Origin: Timema cristinae
Taxonomy: Eukaryota; Arthropoda; Insecta; Phasmatodea; Timematidae
NCBI GenBank assembly: GCA_039000515.1
Contig: JBCFYV010000012.1
Location: 86,768,284 to 86,832,283, forward strand
Direction: 5' to 3'
Length of the DNA stretch: 64,000 bases
In this document: positions 1 to 11,099 of the stretch, one piece after another
How positions within the stretch are numbered: position 1 is the first letter of the stretch
How the letters are laid out: every line of letters begins with the position of its first letter
Translations under genes and position numbers: made by a program
Notes under the pieces: model-generated
Database searches by the model: none
What the model was told of the DNA's origin: nothing
The model's input: the letters and a program-made list of their open reading frames with translations, nothing else

Positions 1-997
1 ATGTTGGAATTTTACTCTAAAATTCCCCCCCGCCCCCTTTTTTTTACAAAAAATTTGAATCTTTTTATTTTCAACGTGTGTGTGTGTGTTAGGTTTTAAA
101 TCTCCTGTAGACTTAATTTTCAAGATTGAAGCCAAAAATATATACGTAAAAGCTCAAGTGATTTTTCCTTTTCAAAAGCGAAAACAACTGTTACACTTAC
201 GAGCTTACACTCATTGCACCTATTAGGTGGACAAATTCATCACTTTTAGGGAATCTCTCTATGGTGAACAAAGATTAAATATTTGATACCCCATCCTCAC
301 TTACTTGATTTATACAATGTTTATAAAAAGTAGAATCAGGTTACACGCAGGCTGCAAGTTTGACATGCCTGTTCTAGTCCATAGATCAGTGTAATTGGGT
401 GTGACACAAGAATTGCTATAGTTTAATTTTCATATTAAGCCAGTTATTTGAAAACTGAAAACTTGTGTTGCCTTAATGGAAGCAAAAAACATAACAAATG
501 TATTTACATTCTTAGCCTGTGTAATTAGTAATGGAAAGATAAATTATACAGTAATCCACTAGGGAGTATTATTGAAATCTTTGATAATTTTTTAGATGAA
601 CTTTATAATTAATTATTCAAATAAGACATAAATGTATACAATGCCAAATTTCAGGAACTTAAAATCAATTTGGTTCACCGAATGTGGGCTTCCTATAAAA
701 ATCAGGGTTTAGAAATAGTATGTATATCATTTGGCAGAACAGCAAATAGACTCTTGTTTTCTTTTAACTATGTTTATCTTATTTTTTATATTTTCATTCA
801 CATTGGTGGGCATCTATAATGGATGTTAAGCTCATCAAGTCTGGTTATCGGTGATCGAAAAGATAAAATTTAAATCTTATCCAGTTTATAGATAAGGATT
901 TTTCCTAGATTCCCACTTTCTCTGTCTTAATAAAAATGCAGCTACATATTATTTGAATTCAATATCTCATTCATACATGCCTAGTGTAATTAAATCT
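1..997. other. Non-coding flank upstream of E1
   Basis: I see no convincing coding sequence on either strand. The stretch is AT-rich, with short C and T runs near position 26-50 and a short GT run near 76-90. If the array shares a 5' exon, this is intron between that exon (off the left edge) and E1. Confidence 0.6.
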
Positions 998-1223
998 GAA
1001 CGGCACAAATTTATCTGATTACTAAACCCTTCCTTCACCTCTGACAAGACATCTTGTGAATGTGGGGAATGCCAGGCCTCCACCGTGGTTCGGATTCCAC
1101 GTTAAACTGTAGGTCCTCCATTTCATCTCACAATCACCCTACCATTACGCATAAGCGTAAGTGCGTATAACCCGAACGGGTAGTAAGACGCGGTGCTAAT
1201 AATAATAATAATAATAATAATAA
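998..1223 (+). mobile_element. SINE family 1, copy A
   Basis: This copy matches three others in the window: 27571-27827 on +, 41021-41257 on -, and a truncated copy at 10270-10432 on -. The shared core includes GGGGAATGCCAGGCCTCCAC and the 3' end GGGTAGTAAGACGCGGTGCT, followed by an (AAT)n tail at 1196-1223. The longer copies begin with a B-box-like GGTTCAATCC, so the family has a tRNA-type pol III head. Copy A lacks that head and is 5' truncated. The simple-repeat tail resembles SINEs mobilised by LINEs that end in short tandem repeats. Confidence 0.8.
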
Positions 1224-1843
1224 AATCTGAATAGTTCAAATGGGTAACAAGACTTGGCACAAAGAAAAATTGATTATTTTCACAATTCAATTGACCATTT
1301 AAAAAAACATCTAAAAACAAAAAAGTAATTTGTTTTTGGTCTTAAAATGATATATTTACACTTAGTAACAACAACAAAATAAATTATGGATGGGCTTGTT
1401 TCGTATTTTAATTGGTCAATCTTGACAGTTTGGCTTTTATCTACAATAAACAGACCAGAGATGAATGCTTTTCAAACTAAACTACATAAAATAGTTGACA
1501 TAAATGCATCTTTGTATAATCAATCATATATAAAATAAATATATAATGCTAACTATAACGTTATATTTTGAATAATTTGTAAAAATGGAGATGATAGAGA
1601 CCATGTTTCAACTCAAATTCAGATTAATCCCTAAAGAATTATGAACAGAAAGGATACAAGTGGCCAAAATAAGAGACTTCACCCAAATGTTCTTTTTATA
1701 TTATATTTAATTATTACTGAACTGTGTTTTTATGTTCAAAAAGTTATGTATGGACTAAATTGACAAAAGTGAAATGTGTTAGTGAGAGGAAGAATGAAGA
1801 TTTGTCACCGTCTGGTAATGACTCAGCACACTTTATCTTACAG
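1224..1843 (+). other. Intronic sequence ending at the E1 acceptor
   Basis: AT-rich sequence without coding character. It ends in a good 3' splice site at 1832-1843 (TTTATCTTACAG) with a possible branch point, TAATGACT, about 25 bases upstream. Reading frames run back across the acceptor to 1724 and 1776, but this looks like chance: the zinc-finger-type residues begin only after the acceptor. Confidence 0.6.
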
Positions 1844-3026
1844 GTATGGGCACAACACCCCAACACCACCAGGCAAATATTCTACCGACCTGGAGCCTTA
1901 CGAATGGATAAAGTCTGAAGAGTTCAAACTAAATGAGCCTTTTCTAGATAGAGAGTTCCAAAATGTTGTTGATCAATTTCAATGTGACATTTGCAAAGTT
2001 TTATATGATACAAAGGAAAGTTTAATGTTTCATATTCAAAGCCATGAACATGAAACTGGAAGAAAACCCAAGGAAGGAAATAGTTATAAGTCTGATTTTA
2101 AACACAAACGCCTTGCACATACATCTTTTAATAAATCCAAGAGTAGAATTACAGCTTTAAGACTCAACTCTGATGAACAGTCTATGAAAACTAGCTGTAA
2201 ACAATTGAAGCAAGATCTGACTTGTAGAATTTGTGATAAGGTGTTTCTTCGATTGTTTCATCTGAATCGGCACAAGAAATCTCATGTCGATGTAATAAAA
2301 ACTGAGCTTACTGCTAGGTCATCAATGGAATGTTTATCGTGTGAATTGTGTGGTCGGATGTTTAGCCGCAAGTACCATTTGAAGCGACACAAGCGCACTC
2401 ATGGGGCTGACAGCAATATGTTTGCTGATGAGAGCCTCTTTCACTGTGAGCTTTGTGGTAAAAACTTTAGCTGCAAGAGTACACTTAAATCCCACCAGGT
2501 GGTTCACACTGGTGAGAAGCCCTTCACCTGTCATATCTGTGGCAAGCGCTTCTCACAGACAGGCCTCTACTACCACCTGCGCCATGTGCATGCTGGCATC
2601 AAGGACCACACCTGTGACATTTGCGGTCGTCCCTTTGCGGCCAAGCCGGCCATGGAGGACCATCGACGGATCCACACTGGTGAGCGTCCATATGTGTGTG
2701 CCACATGCGGCAAGGCATTCAAGACTAAAGCTACTTTGTACATACACAACAAGATTCACACAAATGTTTTCCCACACACATGCACCCACTGTGGCAAGTT
2801 GTTTCGCAACCAGCACGAACTGGTGAAGCACCTGGTGACTCACACTGGTGAGAAACCGCACACCTGTGATGTGTGTAGCCGCGGCTTCCGAGCCAGGAAC
2901 GAGATGCTACGCCACCGAGGCCTGCACTCTGACCACAAGCCATACGTGTGCATGTTTTGTGGCTTTAGTTTCAAGCAGGAAAGATACCTAAAGAGACATG
3001 TTAAGGCACATCACCCAGGGCCTTAA
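1844..3026 (+). CDS. E1: terminal C2H2 zinc-finger exon, 10 fingers
   Basis: Encodes about 393 residues and a stop; a likely nuclear sequence-specific DNA-binding protein segment. I place the start at the acceptor CAG|GTATGG, not at an ATG; the first base completes a split codon. A 45-residue N-terminal part contains W-I-K-S-E-E, a sumoylation-like motif at residue 23. Ten C2H2 fingers follow, from FQCDIC (about 1979) to YVCMFC (about 2943). Fingers 4-5 and 6-7 are joined by TGEKP/TGERP linkers. Fingers 5-6 are joined by the unusual HVHAGIKDH. Fingers 7-8 are joined by T-N-V-F-P. Closest relative in the window is E6 (shared TGLYYHL finger and GRPFA finger). The last residues are AHHPGP. Seen: fingers and splice site. 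Known: C2H2 fingers bind DNA about 3 bp each. Inferred: this is an alternative 3' exon of a larger gene. Confidence 0.93.
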
Positions 3027-3249
3027 ACAAATTCCTCTTGCATTAGCTTGGATCAGATTGGCTGAGCAGACTTCTATAAGTCTCTCACCGAAGTGTTTTA
3101 AACTTTAAAGTATAGAGACAAGATACTGGATCACTTATCTTAGTTTTTAATCATTCCATCATACATTAACAGTAATTGTGCTATGATTTTACTATGTGTT
3201 TTATTTCACACTCATGACCATTTTATGGTAAAAATGACTATAAAATTTA

Positions 3250-3255
3250 AATAAA
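3250..3255 (+). terminator. Poly(A) signal of E1
   Basis: AATAAA lies 224 bases after the E1 stop, in an AT-rich 3' UTR. It supports E1 as a terminal exon rather than an internal one. Confidence 0.6.
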
Positions 3256-3260
3256 AATTC

Positions 3261-5409
3261 TTGTATTTTAATTTTAAAGCTCACATAAGTTGTTTGTACT
3301 TTTATATGACATTAAACATTTATCAAAATATTTTTAAGAATAATAAGGTGGAAACTCAATAAACATGTTTAAATGTTTTAGTTGGTGTATGATATATTTT
3401 GTATGCACATTAAATGAGCTATTTGGGTTTTACATCGAGTTTTCTTTTAGGTTATTAAATTAATTTGAAAGCCTTAAAGCAGATTTATTTTAGCATTAGC
3501 ATTTTTGTTAGTACAGCCTGCCATTGATCGCATAGTATGGTGGTGACCCAAGTTAGACCCTTTCTGACTGTGCAACAGACTACACATTAAGAGTGCAAAC
3601 TTTTGTGACCTAACAATGTGATAGTGTTGATAGTCCAGTCACTATAGCCAAAACATAATTGAAGTTAGGGATTAATTCTGAGCTAGCTGAATTTTGGTAT
3701 GTATTTTCATTTAGTAGTCATCAACAATATATCAAAAGTCCCCATCAATTCACTGTATGAAAAAATTATTACAGCCCATAATTAGTGTCAAAATATTGAG
3801 TTTAAAGTATATTATCTATTGGTCCTATGACTAAAAGGTCTCTATTCAAAATATAGATTAGAAAATTTTCTAACATGAAGGTTCTATACGTGTTATTCGT
3901 ACATGCAACCGTTTTGATAAATTTTCAATGTTAGACTTAAATTCAAGGTGTATATCCTACTAGTTATAATATCTTATATAATTAAGTTTATATATAGGCC
4001 TAAATCACACAACATAAAATACTGAGTAAAAAAAGTTTATATATAGGCCTAAATCACTCGACACAAAATATTAAATAATTTTATTAGTATCTGTGTATGT
4101 TACATTTTTTTTAGTACCACGTCCAATGGCCTAGGGATGATAGTTGTATAATTCAGAGGAAGTGCACCTGCATTTGCATGTAGAGAATTTCAAACTCTTT
4201 AGTAAAAACCCCATTCAATTTACCTGACCGGGATCTAAAGCTTATCTCCCCATCCTTGGCAGTCTAGTTTACAAAGGGAGTAGCGTGTAAGATTGTAGGG
4301 GGTCAATTATGTTACTGTTGAATATTTCTTTACTAACTGGACTGAAAACATGGCATCAACCAATACTTTTTGGAAGGTACCACTAGCTGGTATGTATTTA
4401 CTCCCCTATTTACCCCCTCTATGCTTTCGCAGGGCTGCAAAGTTTTAAGAACTGGCAACCCTTTCTGGACACCTGCACAAAATATTGGTTCTTTTGCTCA
4501 CCCTATCCCCTTCCTTGACCCCCTTATAAGCTTGTTTTCTAACCTCTAATTAGTGAAACCACAGCACCCATTGAACCTCTGTTGCCGTTTCAAAGAATTT
4601 GTATAACCAAAATATTCAATGAAGAACTCTACGACTAAAAGTCATTCACGAGCTAAGTTTACCTGGATGACAGCTCGAAATGTTACTAGAAGTAATCCCT
4701 AATATATCACTACGCCAACAGCTGACATCTATCACTTTGGATGACTGTAATGAAATCAAATGGTAATATATTAATGTGATAGTTAACCACAGTAATTTAG
4801 GCCAATATTATTTATATATTTATTTGAGGTCGGGCACAAAGTTTATTTATAGTTTTCTTCCCCTTAAAAAAATATTAACACCACTTTCACAAAAACTTCT
4901 AACGAACATATCTTTAAAATGGTGACTAACAAATCAAAACCATATGATTGAACATAACGGTAAATAAGTTTTTTACAATGATGCAGACACGCAGTTGATG
5001 AAAATATTTTATTCAGTTAAATATTTCAAAATATGATAACTTAATCATAAAATCATTTATTGTATGTAAAAAAAATGACAACAATTTTCTCTTTTTCAAG
5101 TAAATACGATGCCTGTGTTAAAAGATATTGATGTGTGCACTATATTACACAAAATCAGTAACGTTCCAAAACGAAAAATAAGTATTTTTAATTATGTTTA
5201 AAATATTGTTTCGAGTTGGATAAAAAGAAATTATTTAAAAAAATGAAATAGTATGAGAAAATATAAGTTTACGTAATTTTAAATGTAATATATATAACAG
5301 GTAATTAAAGATCTTTACATTTATAACAAAACTGTGATCTTTTACAAGTGTTGGCAACCCAAAACCTATACATATGATTTTCGAACTGTCATCAGGGTAA
5401 AAACCTATT
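3261..5409. other. Gene-free interval after E1
   Basis: No coding sequence that I can support. A 50-base unit containing TTTATATATAGGCCTAAATC is tandemly duplicated at 3984-4075. The stretch 4120-4280 has a weak SINE-like look but no clear A and B boxes. Confidence 0.5.
3984..4075. repeat. Two-copy tandem duplication, about 50 bp
   Basis: Both units start AGTTTATATATAGGCCTAAA and differ by a few bases toward their ends. Two copies only. Confidence 0.8.
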
Positions 5410-6680
5410 GTGAACGGAATATACTTACAGTATGAATTGGCTCCATATCCTTTGGTGCTCTTTGATGAAAAGGGAATGCACAAAAATAAGTCATCTTGGT
5501 TTGATAGCTTTAAACCAAGCGTGGTTGTACTTGGTACTGCAAATATTACACATGTCATCAATGAAGGATTTCTTTTGTATCGTGTTGCATGGCATCAATA
5601 TGCTTTTGATTATATTTTGTGATGTATACTAATTATGTGCAGATTCATTTTGGTCATAATGTAATTGTTATATTTAATGGATATAATGACAACCGCAAGA
5701 ATATAAAAGCTATGGAACAACCTGTACCAAGTTAAGTTATCTTTGATGAAACTATGAATGTTATGATGAGTCAAGAAAAACTCCTTTCCAACACATTCAA
5801 CAAAATCAGATTAATTCTAATGCTGTCGGAAAAGTTGGAAGCTGTTAATTTCATTGTTAAACAAGTTCAAGATGATGCTGACATTTTTATTATTGAAACA
5901 GCACTCAGAGCAATCATCTAGAAATACAACAATTGTTAATGGATAAGATATAGATCTTTTAATGCTTCTAATAGCTCGCACGCCTGCAGATAGAGAAGTT
6001 TTCTTTCTGAAACCAGGTAAAGAGAAGGTCGAGAAGAAAATATATTCTTCACAACGTTTTGGCCAATATGGAAAGAGTAAAGATCATATTTTGTTCTTAC
6101 ATGCAATCACTGGTTGTGATACATCTGCCATTTTTAACAGGTGTAGACCAAAATCTTTGAATTTATTAGAAAAGCGTGATAATTTATGAGTTTCATTGGA
6201 AGTTTTTAAGCAAGAAGATCTAAGGAATTAATCTTTTCTAGTGGACTACACTTCCTCTTAGCGATATATGGTGCTCAAGTTAAGGAAGTTTCCATTGATA
6301 CGCATCAATACTTGTGCTTTGCTAAGTATACAAGAAATAACAAACTTGTAAAGTTAGCTTTACTTCCACCAACAGCTAGTGCAGCTCAACACCTATATCG
6401 GGTTTATTATCAAGTGCAAAAGAACATCACAACCCCCTGCTCCAGATTCCCTTTTGAATATGATTTTCTGCAACTGTTAAAAAGGCTGTGGACAAATGTG
6501 TGGCTGTAGAAAAATAGATTTATATTGTTTAGCAATTTGTGGTAATTGTCATGGTCAATCAATGCCTCAATAATACATTAGATGAAGACTCTTCGGCTGG
6601 ACCAGAGGAATAAATCAGTGTAGAGGAATTTAATCATGGCGATGAAATTAATCCCATGAATTTATTACAATAAGTGTTGT
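5410..6680 (+). pseudogene. Decayed PIN/FEN1-like protein of a repetitive animal family
   Basis: Fragments in several frames line up in the order expected for a widespread, probably transposon-associated protein family. They are YELAPYPLVLFDEKGMHKNK (5430-5490); a VIVIFNGYND segment (about 5665); SQEKLLSNTFNKIR then DDADIFIIETAL (5770-5905); DIDLLMLLIARTP (5947-5985); and FLHAITGCDTSAIF (6095-6140). The spaced acidic residues (DADxxI, DxDLL, GCD) resemble the metal-binding pattern of PIN-like nuclease folds. Stops and frameshifts separate the segments, so no intact protein is made. I recognise the motifs from memory of the family; a profile search would be needed to fix the name. Its 5' end and any terminal repeats are not visible. 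Confidence 0.65.
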
Positions 6681-7480
6681 ATTCTCAACCACAGTAACAG
6701 GTTGAAAAGTACAGGATGAAGAAGAAAAACAAGAACACTTAATATGGGCTATACATTTTTTTCCTTAGATTGAATTGTTGGGGACTTTTGATATATTATT
6801 TATAACTACTAAATGAAAAGAAATATAAAAATTCAGCTAGCTCAGAATTAATCCGTAAGGAAACCACTTAAAGTTACTGGACTATGATTACAAAGAGGAG
6901 ATGTAGATACTGTATTATAATTGTCCTCTTCCAAGTCATCATATTTAATTCTTCAACCCAATTAAACAACATAAACCTTATCTTACATCTACCATTGGTA
7001 CATATACGAGGCATGCAAATTGTTTTATGTATTTTTTTCATCTCTGAGTGGTATACTGTCATCATCAAAACCACACATATTTTTTACGATAAATTTATGC
7101 ATAGCACATTATAAAAAGTTGATGTCAAGGACTGTACTTGTCATACATCCACAAATTTGTCTCATAACGTTTGATAAGTCCACTTTCAAAAATATATTCT
7201 ATAGCACAGCCAACACTATTACTGATATGAGTATTAAATCAGTATGTTATGATTTTAAACATAGCAAAAATGGGAAAGCAAGAGGGGGGGGGGGGTATTA
7301 AATGTGTAGGGATGTGAACTATTAAAAAGTCATATACTCTGTACTTTAGGAGTGAACTAATTATCTTGGTAAAATTTAGCTGGGAGGGAGTATTAGTGTT
7401 TATTAAAATAGGTAATTAAAACATTAATACTTTGAATCATAAACATTATAGTCATACACCTGCCTTTATGTTCTTTTAAA
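6681..7480. other. Gene-free interval
   Basis: AT-rich, with a G run at about 7284-7296. Short open frames here have no coding character. Confidence 0.5.
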
Positions 7481-7590
7481 TTGAAAAATGATACTTGGAC
7501 ATGGGATTTGAACACAGAACCTTTGGTTATGCCATTGCTCTTACCAATAAGCTATCCATCCAGTGCCCAGGGTCATTCATTCACAGGGCT
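7481..7590 (-). repeat. Inverted copy of the tRNA-like repeat unit
   Basis: Read on the minus strand it carries an A-box-like GGATAGCTTATTGGTAAGAG and a B-box-like GTTCAAATCCC, then the tail typical of the units at 11100-12440 (CAATTT after the head). It is a dispersed member of that family, not a functional tRNA. Confidence 0.65.
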
Positions 7591-8107
7591 TTTAGGAGTG
7601 GTCCCTAAAGTCCCTTTTTTGACCTATTGGTCCCTAAGTTTGTTTTTCTTGAAAAAAATTACTACTAAACCAATGAAAAATACTATACATTTTTACAAAA
7701 AAAAAAAATTTAAGCTGCTTAGCAGTTATTAATTTGCCTTTCTTACAATTCATCAAACATCTGAACTTGTATTGTTTAAGCATATTTATGTTTGAATATA
7801 ATTAATTTTGTTGCTATATTATTTCAATTATTGCCCCCAATTAAGTACACTGAGGGGACATTTAAATATAACTTGTGTTCCTCATTGTCTTAATTCACTT
7901 TATTAGTAAATTTAAAACATTGCCATAAGTTTTATTATTACTTATTGTGCAGTAGCTAAAATCTGTTATATTTTTGATCATTACCTTCAGTAAGTTAGGC
8001 AAATACTAAGTAATTTTAAAGTAGTTTATACTTTAATATCAGCATTTTTTAAAGAATATTCCTATTTGTTACCAAGCTAAAGTTAAATGAAATAAAATAA
8101 ATTGTAC
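7591..8107. other. Gene-free interval
   Basis: Contains a GTCCCTAAAGTCCCTTTTTT stretch that recurs in related form at about 10945-11010, so part of it is a dispersed repeat. Otherwise nothing identified. Confidence 0.45.
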
Positions 8108-8261
8108 CGGTAAACCATTTCCCATCCAGGAGTCTATCAATAAGTTTAATGCTATATGCTATGCGTGACAGTACTGGTGGTGCAAATTGTGATGACTTTG
8201 ATGTTCTTACAGGGAAAATCTGAGCAGTATTATGTTTACCGTGATCATATACTCGAAAATC
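8108..8261 (-). CDS. Possible internal coding exon on the minus strand
   Basis: On the minus strand a good acceptor (TTGTGTTTCAG) precedes 154 bases of open frame whose composition looks protein-like. It reads from DFRVYDHGKHNTAQ through FAPPVLSRIAYSIKLIDRLL to a possible donor, ACCG|GTACAA. I do not recognise the protein. If real, it belongs to a gene transcribed opposite to the zinc-finger array, or to an unrecognised mobile element. The donor match is weak and I found no partner exons, so this could be a chance open frame. Confidence 0.35.
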
Positions 8262-8599
8262 CTGAAACACAATTCACTGTTTCTCGTAAACTACTTGGGC
8301 AGTTACAGTAGTTTTTAAAATTTGTTATAAAAACCTTAAAAGATATGAGGATGTTATTAAAATTCCAATATTCCATTTGGTTTGCTTTGAATATTTTTTT
8401 TTCTAATGAAATGAATTTATTGAGGTTTTTAATGCATACATGTGTAAAAGATTTTTCCTAATTGAAATACATGGGTAGTATAAGTTTACGAAATGATTAT
8501 CATGAACTCAATTTTATTTTGGCATAAGACTCATTCCTCTAACACCAATACTTCTCACATTGTATGTGTTTAGTTAATGAGCTCTTCACGAGCGCCAGG
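8262..8599. other. Gene-free interval
   Basis: AT-rich; nothing identified. Confidence 0.5.
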
Positions 8600-8760
8600 T
8601 TTTTGATGAACTTAATATTTTCAGAGAGACCGGTCCATCATTTCGTTTAGTTACTGATTGATGATTGTCCTTGAAGGGAGGCCGGACATTATAATAGTGA
8701 TTTATAGCATGTCAGGAATCGAACCGGGACCCTTAACACAGAAGGTAGATGTATTAATGA
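8600..8760 (-). mobile_element. tRNA-derived SINE fragment
   Basis: The minus strand contains a good B-box-like GGTTCGATTCC (plus-strand GGAATCGAACC, at about 8716-8726) with an A-box-like region upstream in that orientation. Plus-strand AGGGAGGCCGGACATTATAA marks the body. It is not a plausible functional tRNA because no cloverleaf can be drawn. Confidence 0.5.
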
Positions 8761-9650
8761 CCGAGATGAATTATTGTTGGATAAAAGGGACAACATTATA
8801 AATTTAATATTCATCTAGTCGCTTATTTACAAAAAAGGTAGAGAATATTATAAATAGAGCGCACAACCAAAAGTGATTTAAAGTATTTAACATAATAATA
8901 ATTGTTGTAAATCTAGTAATAGTAGATCAGGAAAAACAAATATAGGAATGGAATGATGGGCAGGTCTTTCTGACAATCTTCATTTTATTGAAACCCAGCG
9001 TGTGTGAAGCGATTATAACTAGACACGTCAATTTTGAAAGTACTGATGTTTTTAAGGGTCGTCTCCCTCCCTCCGCTCCACACCATTCAAAAAGGTTTGA
9101 ATCCCTGTTCCTACACAATATTTATAAGCCTGCCCGGCTGGCGCCAGCGAAGAAACATTGGGCTTCTGGGTACCTGAACTCGCCACGGCTGAAAGGAGGG
9201 GTTTTCTGTCAACTCTTAAGACATCTGCCTAGACAGTAACATTTTCAAAACTATGAATAACAATGCATACTGTTAACTTCAACTGTTAAATAGACCAATG
9301 AATTTATATTACCATTTTTAGTAGAGGTGGCCATAAACTAGACTACACAAATATACCCTCTTAAGAATTAACATAGACATAAATAATGAACGTTTAAATA
9401 ACACATAAAAAAAGTTATGATATAACAAAAAACACGCTAGAATGTCCTTTTGATCGGGCTTACAGTATTTACTGTATATAGGCTCATGGTCCATATATTA
9501 GCAGTGCCTGATATTCAAATGACTCTAGCCAACCAAGTATTAAAGAGTTAGTTTCCAGACACAATGCCTGTGTTCCTGATGTGACAGATGGAGAACTTCC
9601 TCAAATTCAGATTCCTGTGGCCTGGTTGAAGAAAAAACTGAGTAGAGATT
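8761..9650. other. Gene-free interval
   Basis: The stretch 8985-9240 is less AT-rich and has a B-box-like GGTTTGAATCCC near 9093, so it may be an old repeat. An 83-codon open frame there has no recognisable domain. Confidence 0.45.
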
Positions 9651-9654
9651 ACCT

Positions 9655-9860
9655 TCCATCCCGTTAGTTCAGTGGTTAGTTCAATACGTGGCACTTCTCC
9701 TCATCCCTCGTTCTCTAGGGACTAAGAAATATGAGGTTTCCCTCATCCTCACTCACTGGAGCACTAACACAAGCGAACTCGTGTCTTGAAGGCTGGATAA
9801 GTTTTCCTCTTTAGACACATTGTCTTTCACTTTTGTTCACACTTTTTAGAGGTATACCTC
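9655..9860 (+). mobile_element. SINE-like repeat
   Basis: Begins with GTTAGTTCAGTGGTTAG, a strong A-box-like sequence. The B box is degenerate. Identified by this head only; no second full copy is visible in the window. Confidence 0.4.
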
Positions 9861-10269
9861 TCTGCTCACCAGTCCCCCTAATAAAAAAAATCCCTGACAC
9901 CATATGATTCTTAGCCTTAAATATCTAACAAAATAAAGAATGTACATTTTAATAGATCGGGCATTAAAGACAAACGTAATCTTAACCTATATAATATATT
10001 ATAACAATTACCTTTAAACACATACTGATAAGAAAAAACATAAAAATACAGCAACACTTTGGCAAGCCTGAGATCCTATAAAGCGAAACGGCATGGATGG
10101 CTAAAAGGGGGAAGGAGGGGGGGGACAATACCCACCAAAGAAACCCGCTCATATCATTTTTAAGTTAAGTATGAAATTAACAGCACGGTCCCCCAAACTA
10201 ATCATGATGGCCAGGTGTTAGGCCGCACCCAAAAGCAAATATCACTGGTCCTTTCATGTTAGAGGAATG
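9861..10269. other. Gene-free interval
   Basis: AT-rich, with a purine-rich run (GGGGGAAGGAGGGGGGGG) near 10106-10124. Nothing else identified. Confidence 0.5.
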
Positions 10270-10432
10270 AAGCACCCTGTCTTACTACCCATTTGGGACG
10301 TATGCGTTTATGCTAATGTGTAATGGTAGGGTGATTGTGAGATGAAATGGAGGATCTACAGTTTAACATGGGATCCGAACCATGGTGGAGGCCTGTCATT
10401 CCACACATTCACAAGTTGTGGTCTGCATTTAA
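10270..10432 (-). mobile_element. SINE family 1, copy D (truncated)
   Basis: Reverse copy of the family at 998-1223. The plus strand reads GTCTTACTACCCATTTGGG, then GGTAGGGTGATTGTGAGATG, then GGTGGAGGCCTGTCATTCC. The pol III head and the (AAT)n tail are missing. Confidence 0.8.
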
Positions 10433-11099
10433 TACCTCATTACAGTTATTTTAAAACAATTTTTTCAAAGCAAACCAATTGGCATATGGGAATTTTAATA
10501 ATATTCTTCATGTCTTTTAAGGTTTTTATATCATGAGTTATGTTTTAGTATTTTCGAGAATTTGATCGCTGTAAAGATTATGCCGATCGGATTTACCCTG
10601 CAAGAACTTAAAAATATGGCCATCTGTCATGCATTCAAATATTGTCTGAACTTTGTACGGTGCCTATAGGGAAACTTATTTATTTCATATTAATAATGTA
10701 ACTTAACCAAAATCCACCAAATATACCATTTGGTTTGAGATTTTATGAAAATAAGGACTTAATCAATCACAAGCCATACACCTCAAAAAAAAAGTATATA
10801 GTATAAATAATTTGTAGGGTGAAAATATTTACTATTCTAGTCCATTTAATAAATCAATCAATATTGTATGTGACATGCATTTCAGGTGTTTTAATAAAAC
10901 AAAATTCTGAGTTTATCAATTTTTTCCAACATACAAAAAATGTTAGTCCCTAAAAGTTCCTTTTTTTGAAAATTTTGGTCCCTGAGTACTTTTTTCAATG
11001 CAGGTAAAGTGCTAAAAGTCCTGCATTCTTCACTCCAATTCAAGGGCAGAGTTTGTGAAAATTGTCAATTACATATAAGTGATCAATTAAGATCACAAG
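10433..11099. other. Gene-free interval
   Basis: AT-rich, with a weak duplicate of the 7591-7660 repeat at 10945-11010. Nothing else. Confidence 0.45.

Noticed and set aside
2334..2943. Several open frames on both strands over the E1 finger block
   Set aside because: They are out-of-frame shadows of the repeated finger codons; only the + frame gives C2H2 fingers. The same applies over E3, E5 and E6.
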